This document shows, piece by piece, positions 44,382 through 53,542 of a stretch of 64,000 nucleotides of DNA. The stretch is from Gammaproteobacteria bacterium MOLA455 (GTDB lineage: Bacteria; Pseudomonadota; Gammaproteobacteria; Pseudomonadales; Porticoccaceae). Numbering within the stretch: position 1 is the first letter of the stretch; the number at the start of each line of letters is the position of its first letter. Under the pieces are notes generated by a model. The model searched no databases and had not been told where the DNA came from. It saw nothing but the letters and a program-made list of their open reading frames with translations. The translations under genes and the position numbers were made by a program. The stretch lies in contig AZIN01000004.1 of the NCBI GenBank assembly GCA_000511875.1, positions 1-64,000 of the forward strand, read 5' to 3'.

Positions 44382-45962
44382 ATGCGATTACGTACCAAAA
44401 ACCTAGCCGACTACGCTGAAGCAAAAGCGCTCGCCACGCCCGAGGCGGTCGCTATCTATCTGGAGAGTGGCGAACACATTCGCTTTGAAAGCATTTTTAA
44501 GGAGGCTCTGGCCTTGGCCACATCGCTTTCCGGTCTGGGTTTAAAGGCCGGTGATGTGATTAGCTTTCAGCTGCCCAACTGGCGGGAGACCGTGGCCATC
44601 GATATCGCCGCGGTTTGGCTGGGGTTGGTGGTTAATCCAGTGATACCTATTTATCGAGATCACGAGTTGGCGTTTATTCTTACCGACAGTCGCTGTCGCT
44701 GTCTGTTTATCCCCGGCACTTATCGAGATTACGACTTTCCGCAAATGATTGAGCGCCTATCGCCTGGGCTTCCGGACCTGCAGCATGTGATCGCAGTGCG
44801 TCACCCAGCCGCCGATGACCAGATGCTGCGTTATGAGAATCTAATTGAAGAGAGCAGTGAGCCAGTCCCAGCGAAGCAGCCCACAGATATGTCTGCAGTC
44901 AAGGTGCTGATGTACACCTCCGGAACCACTGGTCGCGCCAAGGCGGTGAGGCACTCCCACCAGTCGCTTTCCAGAGCCATAGACAATGGCGTCGAAGGCT
45001 GGGGGCTAGGTGAGGGAGATGTAATGTTAATGCCCTCACCTGTGACTCATATAACCGGTTTTGCCAATGGAATTGAGCAGGCGTTTATTAGCGACTGTAA
45101 AACCGCCTTTATGGAGCGCTGGGATGTAGATCTGGCTGCTACCTACATAGAAAAGGTCGGCGCCACAGGCTGTGTCAGTGCCACGCCATTTCTGCAAGAG
45201 CTAGTGGAGAAAGCCCAACGGGATTCATTAACTCTGCCGACATTGCGCTTTTTTGCATGCGGCGGGGCCTCTGTTCCACCGAACCTAATAACCGACGCTC
45301 ACAAAGTATTCGCCAATTGCCGCGCTTTTCGAGTCTACGGTTGCACTGAAGCGCCACTGATCACTGTTGGCTTTATGCAGCCTGAAGAGGAATCTCTGGC
45401 GGCAACCACCGACGGCCGCATCAATAACTGGGATGTACTGATTGTCGATAACGAGGGTCAAGCTCTTACCGAGGGTGTCGATGGCGAGATCCTAGTGAAA
45501 GGGCCGGCGCTGATGCTCGGCTATGGGGAAGAGCAGCAGACGCGCCAGGCGATCAATAATCAGGGTTACTTTGCCACGGGTGATATAGGCCATATCACTC
45601 CAGAGGGCGCCATTGTGATCACCGATCGCAAAAAGGACATCATTATCCGTGGTGGCGAAAATATTTCCGCCCGTGAAATTGAAGATGTCTTGCACCGCCA
45701 CGACCTGATCAGCGAGGCAGCAGTGGTTGCTATGCCCCATGCGCGATTGGGGGAAGGCGTCTGTGCCTTTTTGGTCATGCGTGACTCAGCAGTCTTTGGT
45801 ATGCCCGAGCTGCAAGCCTTTTTGCAGGAGAGCGGATTGGCCAAACAAAAGTGGCCCCAGCGCATTGAGCTGAGCGAGCAGCTGGGAAAAACCGCTTCCG
45901 GAAAAGTGCGCAAGGATGTTTTGCGCCAGCAGGTGAAGCTGCTGATTGAATCTGAAGCCTAA
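44382..45962 (+). CDS. Acyl-CoA synthetase (AMP-forming ligase)
   Basis: Activates a carboxylic acid to its CoA ester via an acyl-AMP. The 526-residue ANL enzyme has the P-loop YTSGTTGRAKAVR at 178-190, FRVYGCTEAP, the hinge GYFATGDIGHITPEGAIVITDRKKD, GGENIS and a C-terminal catalytic lysine in KTASGKVRKD. It resembles cyclohexanecarboxylate or medium-chain ligases more than FadD; the substrate is not fixed by sequence. It heads the plus-strand run of two ACADs, two SDRs and a P450. Confidence 0.9.
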   Translation: MRLRTKNLADYAEAKALATPEAVAIYLESGEHIRFESIFKEALALATSLSGLGLKAGDVISFQLPNWRETVAIDIAAVWLGLVVNPVIPIYRDHELAFILTDSRCRCLFIPGTYRDYDFPQMIERLSPGLPDLQHVIAVRHPAADDQMLRYENLIEESSEPVPAKQPTDMSAVKVLMYTSGTTGRAKAVRHSHQSLSRAIDNGVEGWGLGEGDVMLMPSPVTHITGFANGIEQAFISDCKTAFMERWDVDLAATYIEKVGATGCVSATPFLQELVEKAQRDSLTLPTLRFFACGGASVPPNLITDAHKVFANCRAFRVYGCTEAPLITVGFMQPEEESLAATTDGRINNWDVLIVDNEGQALTEGVDGEILVKGPALMLGYGEEQQTRQAINNQGYFATGDIGHITPEGAIVITDRKKDIIIRGGENISAREIEDVLHRHDLISEAAVVAMPHARLGEGVCAFLVMRDSAVFGMPELQAFLQESGLAKQKWPQRIELSEQLGKTASGKVRKDVLRQQVKLLIESEA

Positions 45963-46101
45963 TTTTTGCTACTGAGAACACTATTTAGACTGGCAAGAGG
46001 TCTGTTTACGTTTCTTCCATTGCATTCGTTTGGCTATAGCCATAAAATAAAAACAGGCTTGATTGTTTAGTGTAAAGGCCGCACCTCAACAGAGATAAAT
46101 T

Positions 46102-47289
46102 ATGACTGACAATGTTTTCCGCACTGATGTCCGCGCTTTTTTGGCTGAGTCTTTGACCCCAGAGATTAAGCGTGCGGGTGAACTGATGACCAGTGTGTTT
46201 GCCGATTTTGATGCAACCATGGACTGGCACAAAACTCTCTACGCCAAAGGCTGGGTGGCTCCAGATTGGCCCCAGGAACATGGTGGCACTGGCTGGACAT
46301 TGAGTCAGCGCTATATCTTCCAAGAAGAGTGCAAACTGGCCAATGCCCCTGCGCTCTTTGCCATGGGTCTGCAGATGCTCGGTCCCATGTTGATTCGCTA
46401 CGGCACTGCGGAGCAAAAAGCCTATTACTTGCCACGCATGCTCTCCGGCGAAGATGTTTGGTGTCAAGGTTACTCTGAGCCCGGTGCCGGATCTGATCTG
46501 GCGTCACTGATGACCGCCGCGGTTCGCGATGGCGATGACTACATTATTAATGGTTCAAAAATCTGGACCAGTTACGCCCAGCACTCGAACAAAATTTTCT
46601 GCCTGGTTCGCACCTCAAAAGAGGGTAAGCCCCAGGCCGGCATCAGCTTTATTCTCGTCGATATGGACGCCAAGGGTTTATCGGTTGAGCCCATAGTGGG
46701 TCTCGACGGCACTGTTGAGCAGTGCCAGGTCTATTTCGATGATGTGCGGGTTCCCGCGGCCAATCTGGTTGGCGCAGAAAATCAGGGTTGGGATGTGGCC
46801 AAGTCGCTGCTGGAGTTTGAGCGCGGCGGCCATAACTTCACCATCGACCACAAAAAACAGATGGCGAAAATTGACCTTCAGGCCAGCACACAGCTCTCTG
46901 CCGACGGCGGCCTGTGGAAAGATAACCCTGTATTTCAGGCTAAATTGGCCGATGTTGCGGTTGATGCACTGGCACTGGAGTTTACCGAACTGCGGGTTAA
47001 AGGCGCCTTTGTCGCTGGCGGTAATGCCGGTGCACTGTCGTCATTGATCAAGGTAATGGGCACCGAAATCGGCCAGCGCTTTAATGAACTGAGTGTCGAA
47101 ATGATGGCGGAACATACTTTTGTGAAACAGCTTGATGCACTACTGCCCGGATTTGACGGGGAGGCCATCGGCCCTAGCTGTGGTCTCACCACCATGGCCG
47201 AATATATCAATAACCGTGCCGCAACCATTTATGGCGGATCCGCTGAAATCCAGCGCGACATTATCGCCAAGCGGGTATTGCATCTTTAG
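46102..47289 (+). CDS. Acyl-CoA dehydrogenase, likely catalytic subunit of a heteromeric pair
   Basis: A 395-residue ACAD. FAD and substrate regions are QGYSEPGAGSDLASL and GSKIWTSYAQHSN. A Glu at 240 in LLEFERGG occupies the helix-G base position used by isovaleryl-CoA dehydrogenase, while the alternative site near the end reads YGGSAEIQ without Glu. The next gene is a second, dissimilar ACAD 76 bp downstream. Such pairs form alpha2-beta2 enzymes in steroid side-chain degradation (FadE26-27, FadE28-29 in mycobacteria). Pairing here is inferred. Confidence 0.87.
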   Translation: MTDNVFRTDVRAFLAESLTPEIKRAGELMTSVFADFDATMDWHKTLYAKGWVAPDWPQEHGGTGWTLSQRYIFQEECKLANAPALFAMGLQMLGPMLIRYGTAEQKAYYLPRMLSGEDVWCQGYSEPGAGSDLASLMTAAVRDGDDYIINGSKIWTSYAQHSNKIFCLVRTSKEGKPQAGISFILVDMDAKGLSVEPIVGLDGTVEQCQVYFDDVRVPAANLVGAENQGWDVAKSLLEFERGGHNFTIDHKKQMAKIDLQASTQLSADGGLWKDNPVFQAKLADVAVDALALEFTELRVKGAFVAGGNAGALSSLIKVMGTEIGQRFNELSVEMMAEHTFVKQLDALLPGFDGEAIGPSCGLTTMAEYINNRAATIYGGSAEIQRDIIAKRVLHL

Positions 47290-47365
47290 CGGTTAGATTT
47301 AACAGCCAGTTTTTAGTGTTAGTTAGAAAATAGAATAAAAAGCAGAAACAGAAATAGGAAATTGA

Positions 47366-48514
47366 ATGTTTATTGAATACAGCGAAGAGCAAAACATGTT
47401 GCGCGATAGCGCAGAGCGTTACCTTCGCGACAACTACAGTTTCGATAGCCGCCAAACCGCTGTTAAGCAGGCCAGCGGGTTCGATGCTGATCAATGGCAG
47501 ACCTTTGCCGAGCTGGGTTGGCTGGCGATGACCTTTAAAGAAGAGTTCGATGGCTTCGGCGGCGGTGCTCTGGAGACCATGATTCTGTGCGAACAGTTTG
47601 GCAAGTACCTGGTCTTAGAACCCTATCTTGAGTCCGTTGTATTGGTTGGTGGCCTTGTCGAAGCTGGCGCTCAGCCTACTGTTAAAGAGCAGTATCTAGC
47701 GGGCTTAATTGCCGGTGAATTACAGGGTGCATTTGGCTATTTGGAAGAGGCCGGTGTTGCGGATCCCACTTATGTTCAGACCACTGCTGAGGCGAGTGCC
47801 GATGGCTTTGTGCTCAACGGCAAAAAGACAGTGGTACTCAATGGTCCAGAAGCAGATAGCTTTGTTATCTCGGCGCGTACTGGCGCTGCTGAGAAAGGCC
47901 CTAGTTCTGGTATCAGTCTGTTTTTCGTCAGCAAAGATACCCCGGGGCTTAGTTTAAAAAATTATAAAACCTATGACGGTCGCTCTGCCTCTGAGTTGCA
48001 GCTGGAGAATGTTGCTGTGATGTCCGAAGCCCTGGTGGGTGAATTAAACAATGGCTTTGCCATAGCAACGCCGGTGTTTTCTCGCGCCATATTAGCGGTT
48101 TGTGCCGAGGCTGTGGGAGCTATGGACGCGCTGTTAACCGCCACAGTGGACTACACCAAACAGCGCAAGCAGTTCGGTCAGTCGATCTCCGAATTTCAGG
48201 TCTTGCGTCACCGCATGGTCGACATGTTTATGGAGATTGAACTCACCCGTTCGCTGCTGATGGCAACGGCGTGGAAATTGGATAACAACGCCGCCGATGC
48301 TGAACAGTGTGTCGCGGCACTGAAGGCCAAGGTGGGTAAGGCTGGTCGCTATGTTTCACATAACGCTGTGCAGCTCCACGGTGGCATAGGCACAACCGAC
48401 GAGTTTAGTGTCGGACATTATTTTAAACGCTTGGCGGCGATAGGGGTCATGTTTGGCTCTCGAGATTCTCACCTGTCTCGCTACTCTACGCTGAGTGCTC
48501 GGCTCTCTTCTTAA
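47366..48514 (+). CDS. Acyl-CoA dehydrogenase, likely partner subunit
   Basis: A 382-residue ACAD with an FAD-binding RKQFGQSISEFQVLRHRMVDM and LHGGIGTTDEFSVGHYFKRL. At the helix-G base position it has FSR, so Ser replaces Glu, and near the C-terminus FGSRDSH also lacks Glu. Lack of a visible base, together with the neighbouring ACAD that has one, supports a two-subunit enzyme in which this chain contributes mainly to FAD binding. Confidence 0.87.
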   Translation: MFIEYSEEQNMLRDSAERYLRDNYSFDSRQTAVKQASGFDADQWQTFAELGWLAMTFKEEFDGFGGGALETMILCEQFGKYLVLEPYLESVVLVGGLVEAGAQPTVKEQYLAGLIAGELQGAFGYLEEAGVADPTYVQTTAEASADGFVLNGKKTVVLNGPEADSFVISARTGAAEKGPSSGISLFFVSKDTPGLSLKNYKTYDGRSASELQLENVAVMSEALVGELNNGFAIATPVFSRAILAVCAEAVGAMDALLTATVDYTKQRKQFGQSISEFQVLRHRMVDMFMEIELTRSLLMATAWKLDNNAADAEQCVAALKAKVGKAGRYVSHNAVQLHGGIGTTDEFSVGHYFKRLAAIGVMFGSRDSHLSRYSTLSARLSS

Positions 48515-48564
48515 TGATGAGAGTTAACTAAATTACATTCGAATAATAATAAGGAACGATCACC

Positions 48565-49326
48565 ATGGATCTTCAATTAAAGAATAAAACAGTATTAATT
48601 ACCGGCTCATCTAAAGGAATTGGTTTTGCATTGGCAAAGACTCTGGCTGCAGAAGGCTGTGATGTGGGCATCTGCGCACGCAACGCCGACGAAGTCGCTG
48701 CTGCGGTTGCCGCGATCCAAGCTATGGGCGTCAAGGCCCACGGCGAAGTGGTCGATGTCACTGATAGCGCTTCACTTGAAGCCTGGATTAAAGCCTGTGC
48801 CCAAGCTCTGGGTGGCGTCGATGGTTTTGTTGCCAACGTTAGTGCCGGTGGTGCCGACAATGCAGAGTCTGGTTGGAGAAGTAACTTTGAAGCTGACGTG
48901 CTGGCCAGCTGGAAAGCTGTCAATGCGGTTAAGCCTTACCTGGAAGCTTCAGACTGCGGCTCAATTGTTAGTATAGGTTCAACTGCTTCTCTTGAGGCTT
49001 TTGCCGGGGCTGTGCCCTATGGCGCGATGAAAGCAGCACTGCTGAATTACTTCGGCAATCTGGCTCAGGAATTGGCACCAGCAGGCATTCGCGTCAATAG
49101 CGTAAGCCCGGGACCAATTTATTTTAAAGGTGGCGCTTGGGAAGATATTCGCGCGGCCATGCCTGAAATTTATGACGGCACTGTCGCCAATATTCCTGCT
49201 GGACGTATGGGCTCACCTGAAGAAGTTTGTGTTCAGGTTGCACTCTTGCTGAGTCCGCTTTCCGGTTATACGAGCGGAACCAATGTGGTTATTGACGGAG
49301 GCTTCACTAAGCGAATCCAGTTTTAG
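48565..49326 (+). CDS. SDR oxidoreductase
   Basis: A 253-residue SDR with TGSSKGIG, CARN after strand two (NADP likely), VANVSAGG in place of the NNAG motif, the catalytic Ser in IGSTAS and YGAMK. It begins 50 bp after the second ACAD with an AAGGA site. Probably oxidises or reduces a hydroxyacyl or cyclic alcohol intermediate. Confidence 0.86.
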   Translation: MDLQLKNKTVLITGSSKGIGFALAKTLAAEGCDVGICARNADEVAAAVAAIQAMGVKAHGEVVDVTDSASLEAWIKACAQALGGVDGFVANVSAGGADNAESGWRSNFEADVLASWKAVNAVKPYLEASDCGSIVSIGSTASLEAFAGAVPYGAMKAALLNYFGNLAQELAPAGIRVNSVSPGPIYFKGGAWEDIRAAMPEIYDGTVANIPAGRMGSPEEVCVQVALLLSPLSGYTSGTNVVIDGGFTKRIQF

Positions 49327-49347
49327 CGCGCTGGATAAGATATTTAT

Positions 49348-49377
49348 TTTTTAACTAAATCGCTATTTAGTTAAAAA
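49348..49377. repeat. AT-rich perfect palindrome between two SDR genes
   Basis: TTTTTAACTAAAT and ATTTAGTTAAAAA form a 13-pair stem with loop CGCT. It lacks the T run needed for a standard plus-strand terminator. It may be a hairpin or an operator in the 141-bp gap. Confidence 0.55.
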
Positions 49378-49467
49378 GGCACTTAGTGATAAATCTGTTG
49401 ATTAAAAAGTCGGTGAAATAAGAGGCTTTGCAGTTAAACAGCCAAATAATAATAAAAGGTAAATCTT

Positions 49468-50238
49468 GTGACAGATACTATATTTTCCGTAAAGGGCCGG
49501 GTTGCTTTAGTCAGTGGCGCCTCCAGTGGTTTAGGTGAACACATCGCAGAAATGCTCGCCTCTCATGGCGTCTCCGTAATCTGTGCTGCGCGGAGAACAG
49601 AACTGCTCGATAGTCTCGCCGAGCGGATCGTCGCCAAGGGCGGAAAAGCCTTGGCCGTGGCCATGGATGTCACTGATCGCGCCTCGGTAAAAGCCGGCTA
49701 TGATCTGGCAGAACAAGCCTTTGGCACCCCGGATATTGTGGTCTGTAATGCTGGTGCAACAGGTGCGCAACCCTTTTTAGAGATGCAAGAGTCCATGTGG
49801 GACAACGTCTTGTCGGTAAATGTTAAGGGTGTATTTAATCTGGCTCAGGAGGGTGCGCAGCGCATGGTCGCAGCGGGCAAGTCGGGCAATATTATTAATA
49901 TCTCGTCTATCTGCGCGGTGTCTTCCTTTAAGGGGCTGACCCATTACAGCGCGTCGAAAGCCGCGGTCAATCAGCTGACCAGTGTTATGGGTCATGAACT
50001 AGCAGAACATGATATTCGCGTTAATGCTCTGGCTCCAGGGTTTCTCTATACGGATATGGTGGCGGACTATTACGAGACGCCAGCAGGTCAGGCCGATCTG
50101 GCTAATCTTCCTCTGGGGCGCGCAGGATCTCTATCGGAGCTGGATGGTGCTATCTTGCTACTGGCCAGTCAAGCCGCAAGTTATATGAGCGGTTCGGTTG
50201 TCACAGCAGATGCGGCGCACTCGATTCGCCTGGGGTAG
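49468..50238 (+). CDS. SDR oxidoreductase
   Basis: A 256-residue SDR with SGASSGLG, CAARR after strand two (NADP likely), CNAGATG, ISSICA and the catalytic YSASK. The start is GTG at 49468, supported by AAAAGG just upstream. The P450 gene starts three bases after its stop, so it may oxidise the alcohol that the P450 makes, like the exo-hydroxycamphor dehydrogenase beside P450cam (analogy only). Confidence 0.86.
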   Translation: MTDTIFSVKGRVALVSGASSGLGEHIAEMLASHGVSVICAARRTELLDSLAERIVAKGGKALAVAMDVTDRASVKAGYDLAEQAFGTPDIVVCNAGATGAQPFLEMQESMWDNVLSVNVKGVFNLAQEGAQRMVAAGKSGNIINISSICAVSSFKGLTHYSASKAAVNQLTSVMGHELAEHDIRVNALAPGFLYTDMVADYYETPAGQADLANLPLGRAGSLSELDGAILLLASQAASYMSGSVVTADAAHSIRLG

Positions 50239-50241
50239 GTT

Positions 50242-51441
50242 ATGACTGATACGGTGATTCCAGCTCATATTCCTGAAAGCTTAATCAGAGATTTTAATAT
50301 CTACACACCGCCGGGCTTGGATAATGACTTTCATCTGGCCTGGGCGACTTTGCTCAAGGAAGATGATTCCTGCCCACTAGTCTGGACCATGGCCAACGAA
50401 GGCCATTGGCTGCCGACCCGATCGGCAATCATCGAAGAAGTGCTCACGGACTTCACACGATTCTCAAGTCGCAGCATTATTATTCCCAAGAGCCATAGTG
50501 CCGATCATGGTCTGCTACCCACCACCATAGATCCTCCAGAACATCACTTTTATCGCAAGACCCTAAATCAGACTATTGCCCCTGCTGCCGTGAATGCCAT
50601 GGGCGATGATATCCGCGATATTGTTACCTCGTTGATCGATGGATTTGCCGAGAAGGGCGAATGTAACTTTACCAGTGACTTTGCCGATATTCTGCCGATA
50701 CGCGTGTTTCTGTCGATGATGGATTTGCCCGAAGAGGATATACCGCAGACCAAGTATTGGACCGATCAATTAATTCGCCCCGATGGCAGTATTAGCTTTG
50801 CCGATGCACTGCAAAACCTTAAAGATTATATTGCCCCCTATGTGGATCAACGCATGGGTCAAGATGGCACGGATATGCTTAGTCGCATGATTAACACGGA
50901 AACCAATGGCCGCCGACTGAATCGTGAAGAAGCGATTAAGCTCTCCATTCAGGTGTTTATTGCTGGCGTGGATACGGTGGTGAATCTGCTCGGTTTTGTA
51001 TTTTTGTTTTTGGCCCGCAACCCATCCCATCGGCGTCAGATATCTCAGGGCGAAGTGAGCGTCAGCGAGGCGGTGGAAGAGATTTTAAGGCGCTTTCCGC
51101 TGGTTACTGTAGCCAGAGAAGTGACCGAGGATATGGAGTTTCACGGCGTGCAGTTAAAGGCGGGTGATATGATCGCCGCGCCAACGCCACTGGCGGGTAT
51201 GGATAATAGCTTTACCCCCAATGCAGTGAATGTGGAGTTTGGGCGCAAGCAGGGCAATAGCCTGACCTTTGGTCGCGGCGCTCATACCTGTCCGGGAAAA
51301 AATTTGGCGCGGGTTGAATTGCGCATTGCGATTGAAGAATTTCTCAAACGGATTCCTGAATTTGAAGTAGATGAAAGCAGCCCGATTAGCTTTAGCAGCG
51401 GTATTGTGGGTGTGGTGAACGAGTTAAAGTTACGCTGGTAA
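50242..51441 (+). CDS. Cytochrome P450, CYP101 (P450cam)-like
   Basis: A 399-residue soluble bacterial P450. The I-helix AGVDTVVN carries the acid-alcohol pair Asp244-Thr245, EEILRRFPLV holds the ExxR motif, EFHGVQLKAGD and FGRGAHTCPGKNLAR follow, and the haem-ligand Cys is at 350. The string DTVVN, the EFHGVQLK block and the end SGIVGVVNELKLRW closely follow P450cam. The position of Tyr96, which binds camphor's carbonyl, appears as His89 here, so the substrate differs. No putidaredoxin or reductase gene is near. Likely hydroxylates a terpenoid-like ring. Confidence 0.9.
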   Translation: MTDTVIPAHIPESLIRDFNIYTPPGLDNDFHLAWATLLKEDDSCPLVWTMANEGHWLPTRSAIIEEVLTDFTRFSSRSIIIPKSHSADHGLLPTTIDPPEHHFYRKTLNQTIAPAAVNAMGDDIRDIVTSLIDGFAEKGECNFTSDFADILPIRVFLSMMDLPEEDIPQTKYWTDQLIRPDGSISFADALQNLKDYIAPYVDQRMGQDGTDMLSRMINTETNGRRLNREEAIKLSIQVFIAGVDTVVNLLGFVFLFLARNPSHRRQISQGEVSVSEAVEEILRRFPLVTVAREVTEDMEFHGVQLKAGDMIAAPTPLAGMDNSFTPNAVNVEFGRKQGNSLTFGRGAHTCPGKNLARVELRIAIEEFLKRIPEFEVDESSPISFSSGIVGVVNELKLRW

Positions 51442-51460
51442 TACTAGAATTGAAGTATAT

Positions 51461-51494
51461 AAAAAAAGGGACATTTAAAAATGTCCCTTTTTTT
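51461..51494. terminator. Bidirectional terminator between P450 and ThuA-like genes
   Basis: AAAAAAAGGGACATTT and AAATGTCCCTTTTTTT form a long perfect stem in the convergent gap, ending in seven T on either strand. Confidence 0.9.
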
Positions 51495-51514
51495 ATATTT
51501 GGTAATTTTAAGCA

Positions 51515-52321
51515 CTACTCAACAGCAGCACGGGCTTTAGCCATAGCATCCGATGTCTCTTTATCTATAGGCTCGATGGCCCACTGAATACCCCGTCTTA
51601 GCAGCTGGTAAAACACCGGCAAGTCCCATGAACCACGGTCCATCGTCGGCCAGTAGTCCATCATTGGCTGCATATCGTGGTGGTGGCGGCAGTGCCCCAG
51701 GGTTAAATAGAGTACTTCTCCCTCGCCAACCTTGTGGGTATAAAACACTGGGTGACGAGCATGTTCCCACTCATCTTCTTCAAAGCCTTCCGCCTTACCG
51801 CCGTACTCTGTATCCAGAATAACGTGGAGGTCGCCATAGGTTTTCATCAGATAGAGTTCATCGTCTGACTCAAAGGGTTCAATCCCCTGAGCCAAGGGGT
51901 GATCGGAATCCGCTACAGAGACAGTGTAAGGCGCAATCGGTGGATGTGAACGGAACATAGAGCCGAGGGTTTCCACAAACAGTGGCGCCCACTCCGGCGT
52001 GCCGTAAAGCCCGCTCGACATCAGTCGAATAATTGAATTGGTGCCATGCAGTGCATACCAGCGACCGCCTCGTTCAACCCAGGCTTTGAGAGCTTCCTGA
52101 GCGCCGAGAGAGGGCACAACATTACAGGTGTAACTGACAATAAAGTCGGCTTCTTCAAGCGCCTGAATATTCTCATAGTCTTCAAAAACACGCACCCGGA
52201 AACGATCGTCTTCCGAGAGCAGCTTTAATAACTCCAGTCGCGCATGGTCAATGTCATGCCAGACACCACCCGTGACTAACAAACAATTGATTCGTCCAGC
52301 GCGGTTTTCGTGAATGCTCAT
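51515..52321 (-). CDS. ThuA-like (class I amidotransferase fold) protein
   Basis: A 268-residue protein with the ThuA pattern: LLVTGGVWHDIDHARLELLKLL, VSYTCNVVPS, WVERGGRWYALHGTNS, HPLAQGIEPFESDDELYLM and VLYLTLGHCRHHHDMQP. ThuA proteins take part in disaccharide or sugar-derivative catabolism in rhizobia, but many homologues have unknown roles. Its ATG overlaps the upstream Rieske gene by four bases, a close functional tie. Confidence 0.8.
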   Translation of the reverse strand: MSIHENRAGRINCLLVTGGVWHDIDHARLELLKLLSEDDRFRVRVFEDYENIQALEEADFIVSYTCNVVPSLGAQEALKAWVERGGRWYALHGTNSIIRLMSSGLYGTPEWAPLFVETLGSMFRSHPPIAPYTVSVADSDHPLAQGIEPFESDDELYLMKTYGDLHVILDTEYGGKAEGFEEDEWEHARHPVFYTHKVGEGEVLYLTLGHCRHHHDMQPMMDYWPTMDRGSWDLPVFYQLLRRGIQWAIEPIDKETSDAMAKARAAVE

Positions 52322-53514
52322 GAGCCACCTTTGTTGTTATCGAGTTCAGGTTTTGGCGCGGAAGGGTCCTGGGCCAGAAACCATTCAACCCAGCGATGAA
52401 ACAGCTGATTGCCCGCTTCGTTGCGACCGAAGGTGACATTGGCATGGGCGTTGGACTCAAGACCTGTCTGAATCTTGAGTCCCACCTGGTAGTCTTCCAC
52501 ATCCACCACTTCTTGGAAAAAGTCCATCATACCCTGAAGTTCAGTGTCTTCTCCCGCTGGCTTGGTGGGGTGAATAAAGTTGATATAGGTGGTGTTCTGA
52601 TTCGGCAGCGGGCCAGGAATAATCTGACTAACCAGGGTAATTTCTGGTGCCACAAATAATGAGATGTTGGGAAACAGGGTGCGAATCCAGTCGTAGCCAT
52701 TGTTTTCGTGTTTGTGATAATCCTCTGGTGCTACATCGGCGAGGTTTTCTTTGATCGCCAAATGAGGGAAGCAGATCAATGTGTGCGGACCGTAGGCGGC
52801 AAACTCCATAACATTGGAATAGGTTCGCTCAGCAATGGTGTCTGGATGGGCTGCGGCAAAATGGTAGCCTTCAAGATAGCCGTCATAGGCCACCTTCCAA
52901 TTGGCGCCGTCAATCTTGCGCTGGCCACAGAAATGCCAGTTTTCCATTCCTAGGCGGCCTATGTCTTCCATTATGCCGCCCAAAAAGTCGTCAAAATCGA
53001 TCTCGTCTTCACCTGGCTCAAGGACGGTGAAAATCATACCGCCGCGCTCGTAGACTGGAAGCTGAGTTAAGCCATTTGTCTGCTTATCAAAGTCACCGAA
53101 CTTGGCTTGATCGGCAACGCCGCGAAGCATGCCATCATTGCTGTACATCCAGCCGTGATAGGGGCAGGTAAAGCGTGCCTTATTGCCGCAGGGTTCAGTG
53201 GCGACAGCCATAGCGCGGTGAGAACAGGCATTGAGCATGACTCGAGCTGTGCCGTCTTTCAAACGTGTAATAAGCAGCGGCTTATCGAGAAACTGAAAGG
53301 TCTTGTAGTCGCCGGCATTGGGCAATTCTGCGGTCAGTGCCACAAACACTGGAACCTTTTTAAAGATCAGATCCATTTCCTGCTGCCAGATATCGGCATC
53401 AGTGTAGTTTTTCGAGGGCACGGTTAAGGTGCCTGAAGCCTGATCTGTAGTGTTATTGTCCACATCATCAATAATGCGCGCGATAATACGATTGTAGTTT
53501 TCTGCAATAGTCAT
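52318..53514 (-). CDS. Rieske non-haem iron oxygenase, alpha subunit
   Basis: A 398-residue oxygenase with Rieske ligands Cys97, His99, Cys117 and His120 (CSHR, CPYHGW) and the mononuclear site in YDGYLEGYHFAAAHPDT. ATG 53514 has an AAGGA site at nine bases; an in-frame TTG two codons earlier would be too close to that site. Transcribed after the ABM and SRPBCC genes and translationally coupled to the ThuA-like gene. The reaction is presumably ring or C-H hydroxylation; no reductase is adjacent. Confidence 0.9.
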   Translation of the reverse strand: MTIAENYNRIIARIIDDVDNNTTDQASGTLTVPSKNYTDADIWQQEMDLIFKKVPVFVALTAELPNAGDYKTFQFLDKPLLITRLKDGTARVMLNACSHRAMAVATEPCGNKARFTCPYHGWMYSNDGMLRGVADQAKFGDFDKQTNGLTQLPVYERGGMIFTVLEPGEDEIDFDDFLGGIMEDIGRLGMENWHFCGQRKIDGANWKVAYDGYLEGYHFAAAHPDTIAERTYSNVMEFAAYGPHTLICFPHLAIKENLADVAPEDYHKHENNGYDWIRTLFPNISLFVAPEITLVSQIIPGPLPNQNTTYINFIHPTKPAGEDTELQGMMDFFQEVVDVEDYQVGLKIQTGLESNAHANVTFGRNEAGNQLFHRWVEWFLAQDPSAPKPELDNNKGGS

Positions 53515-53542
53515 GCTCAATATTCCTTAGCTGTTGAAGGGT

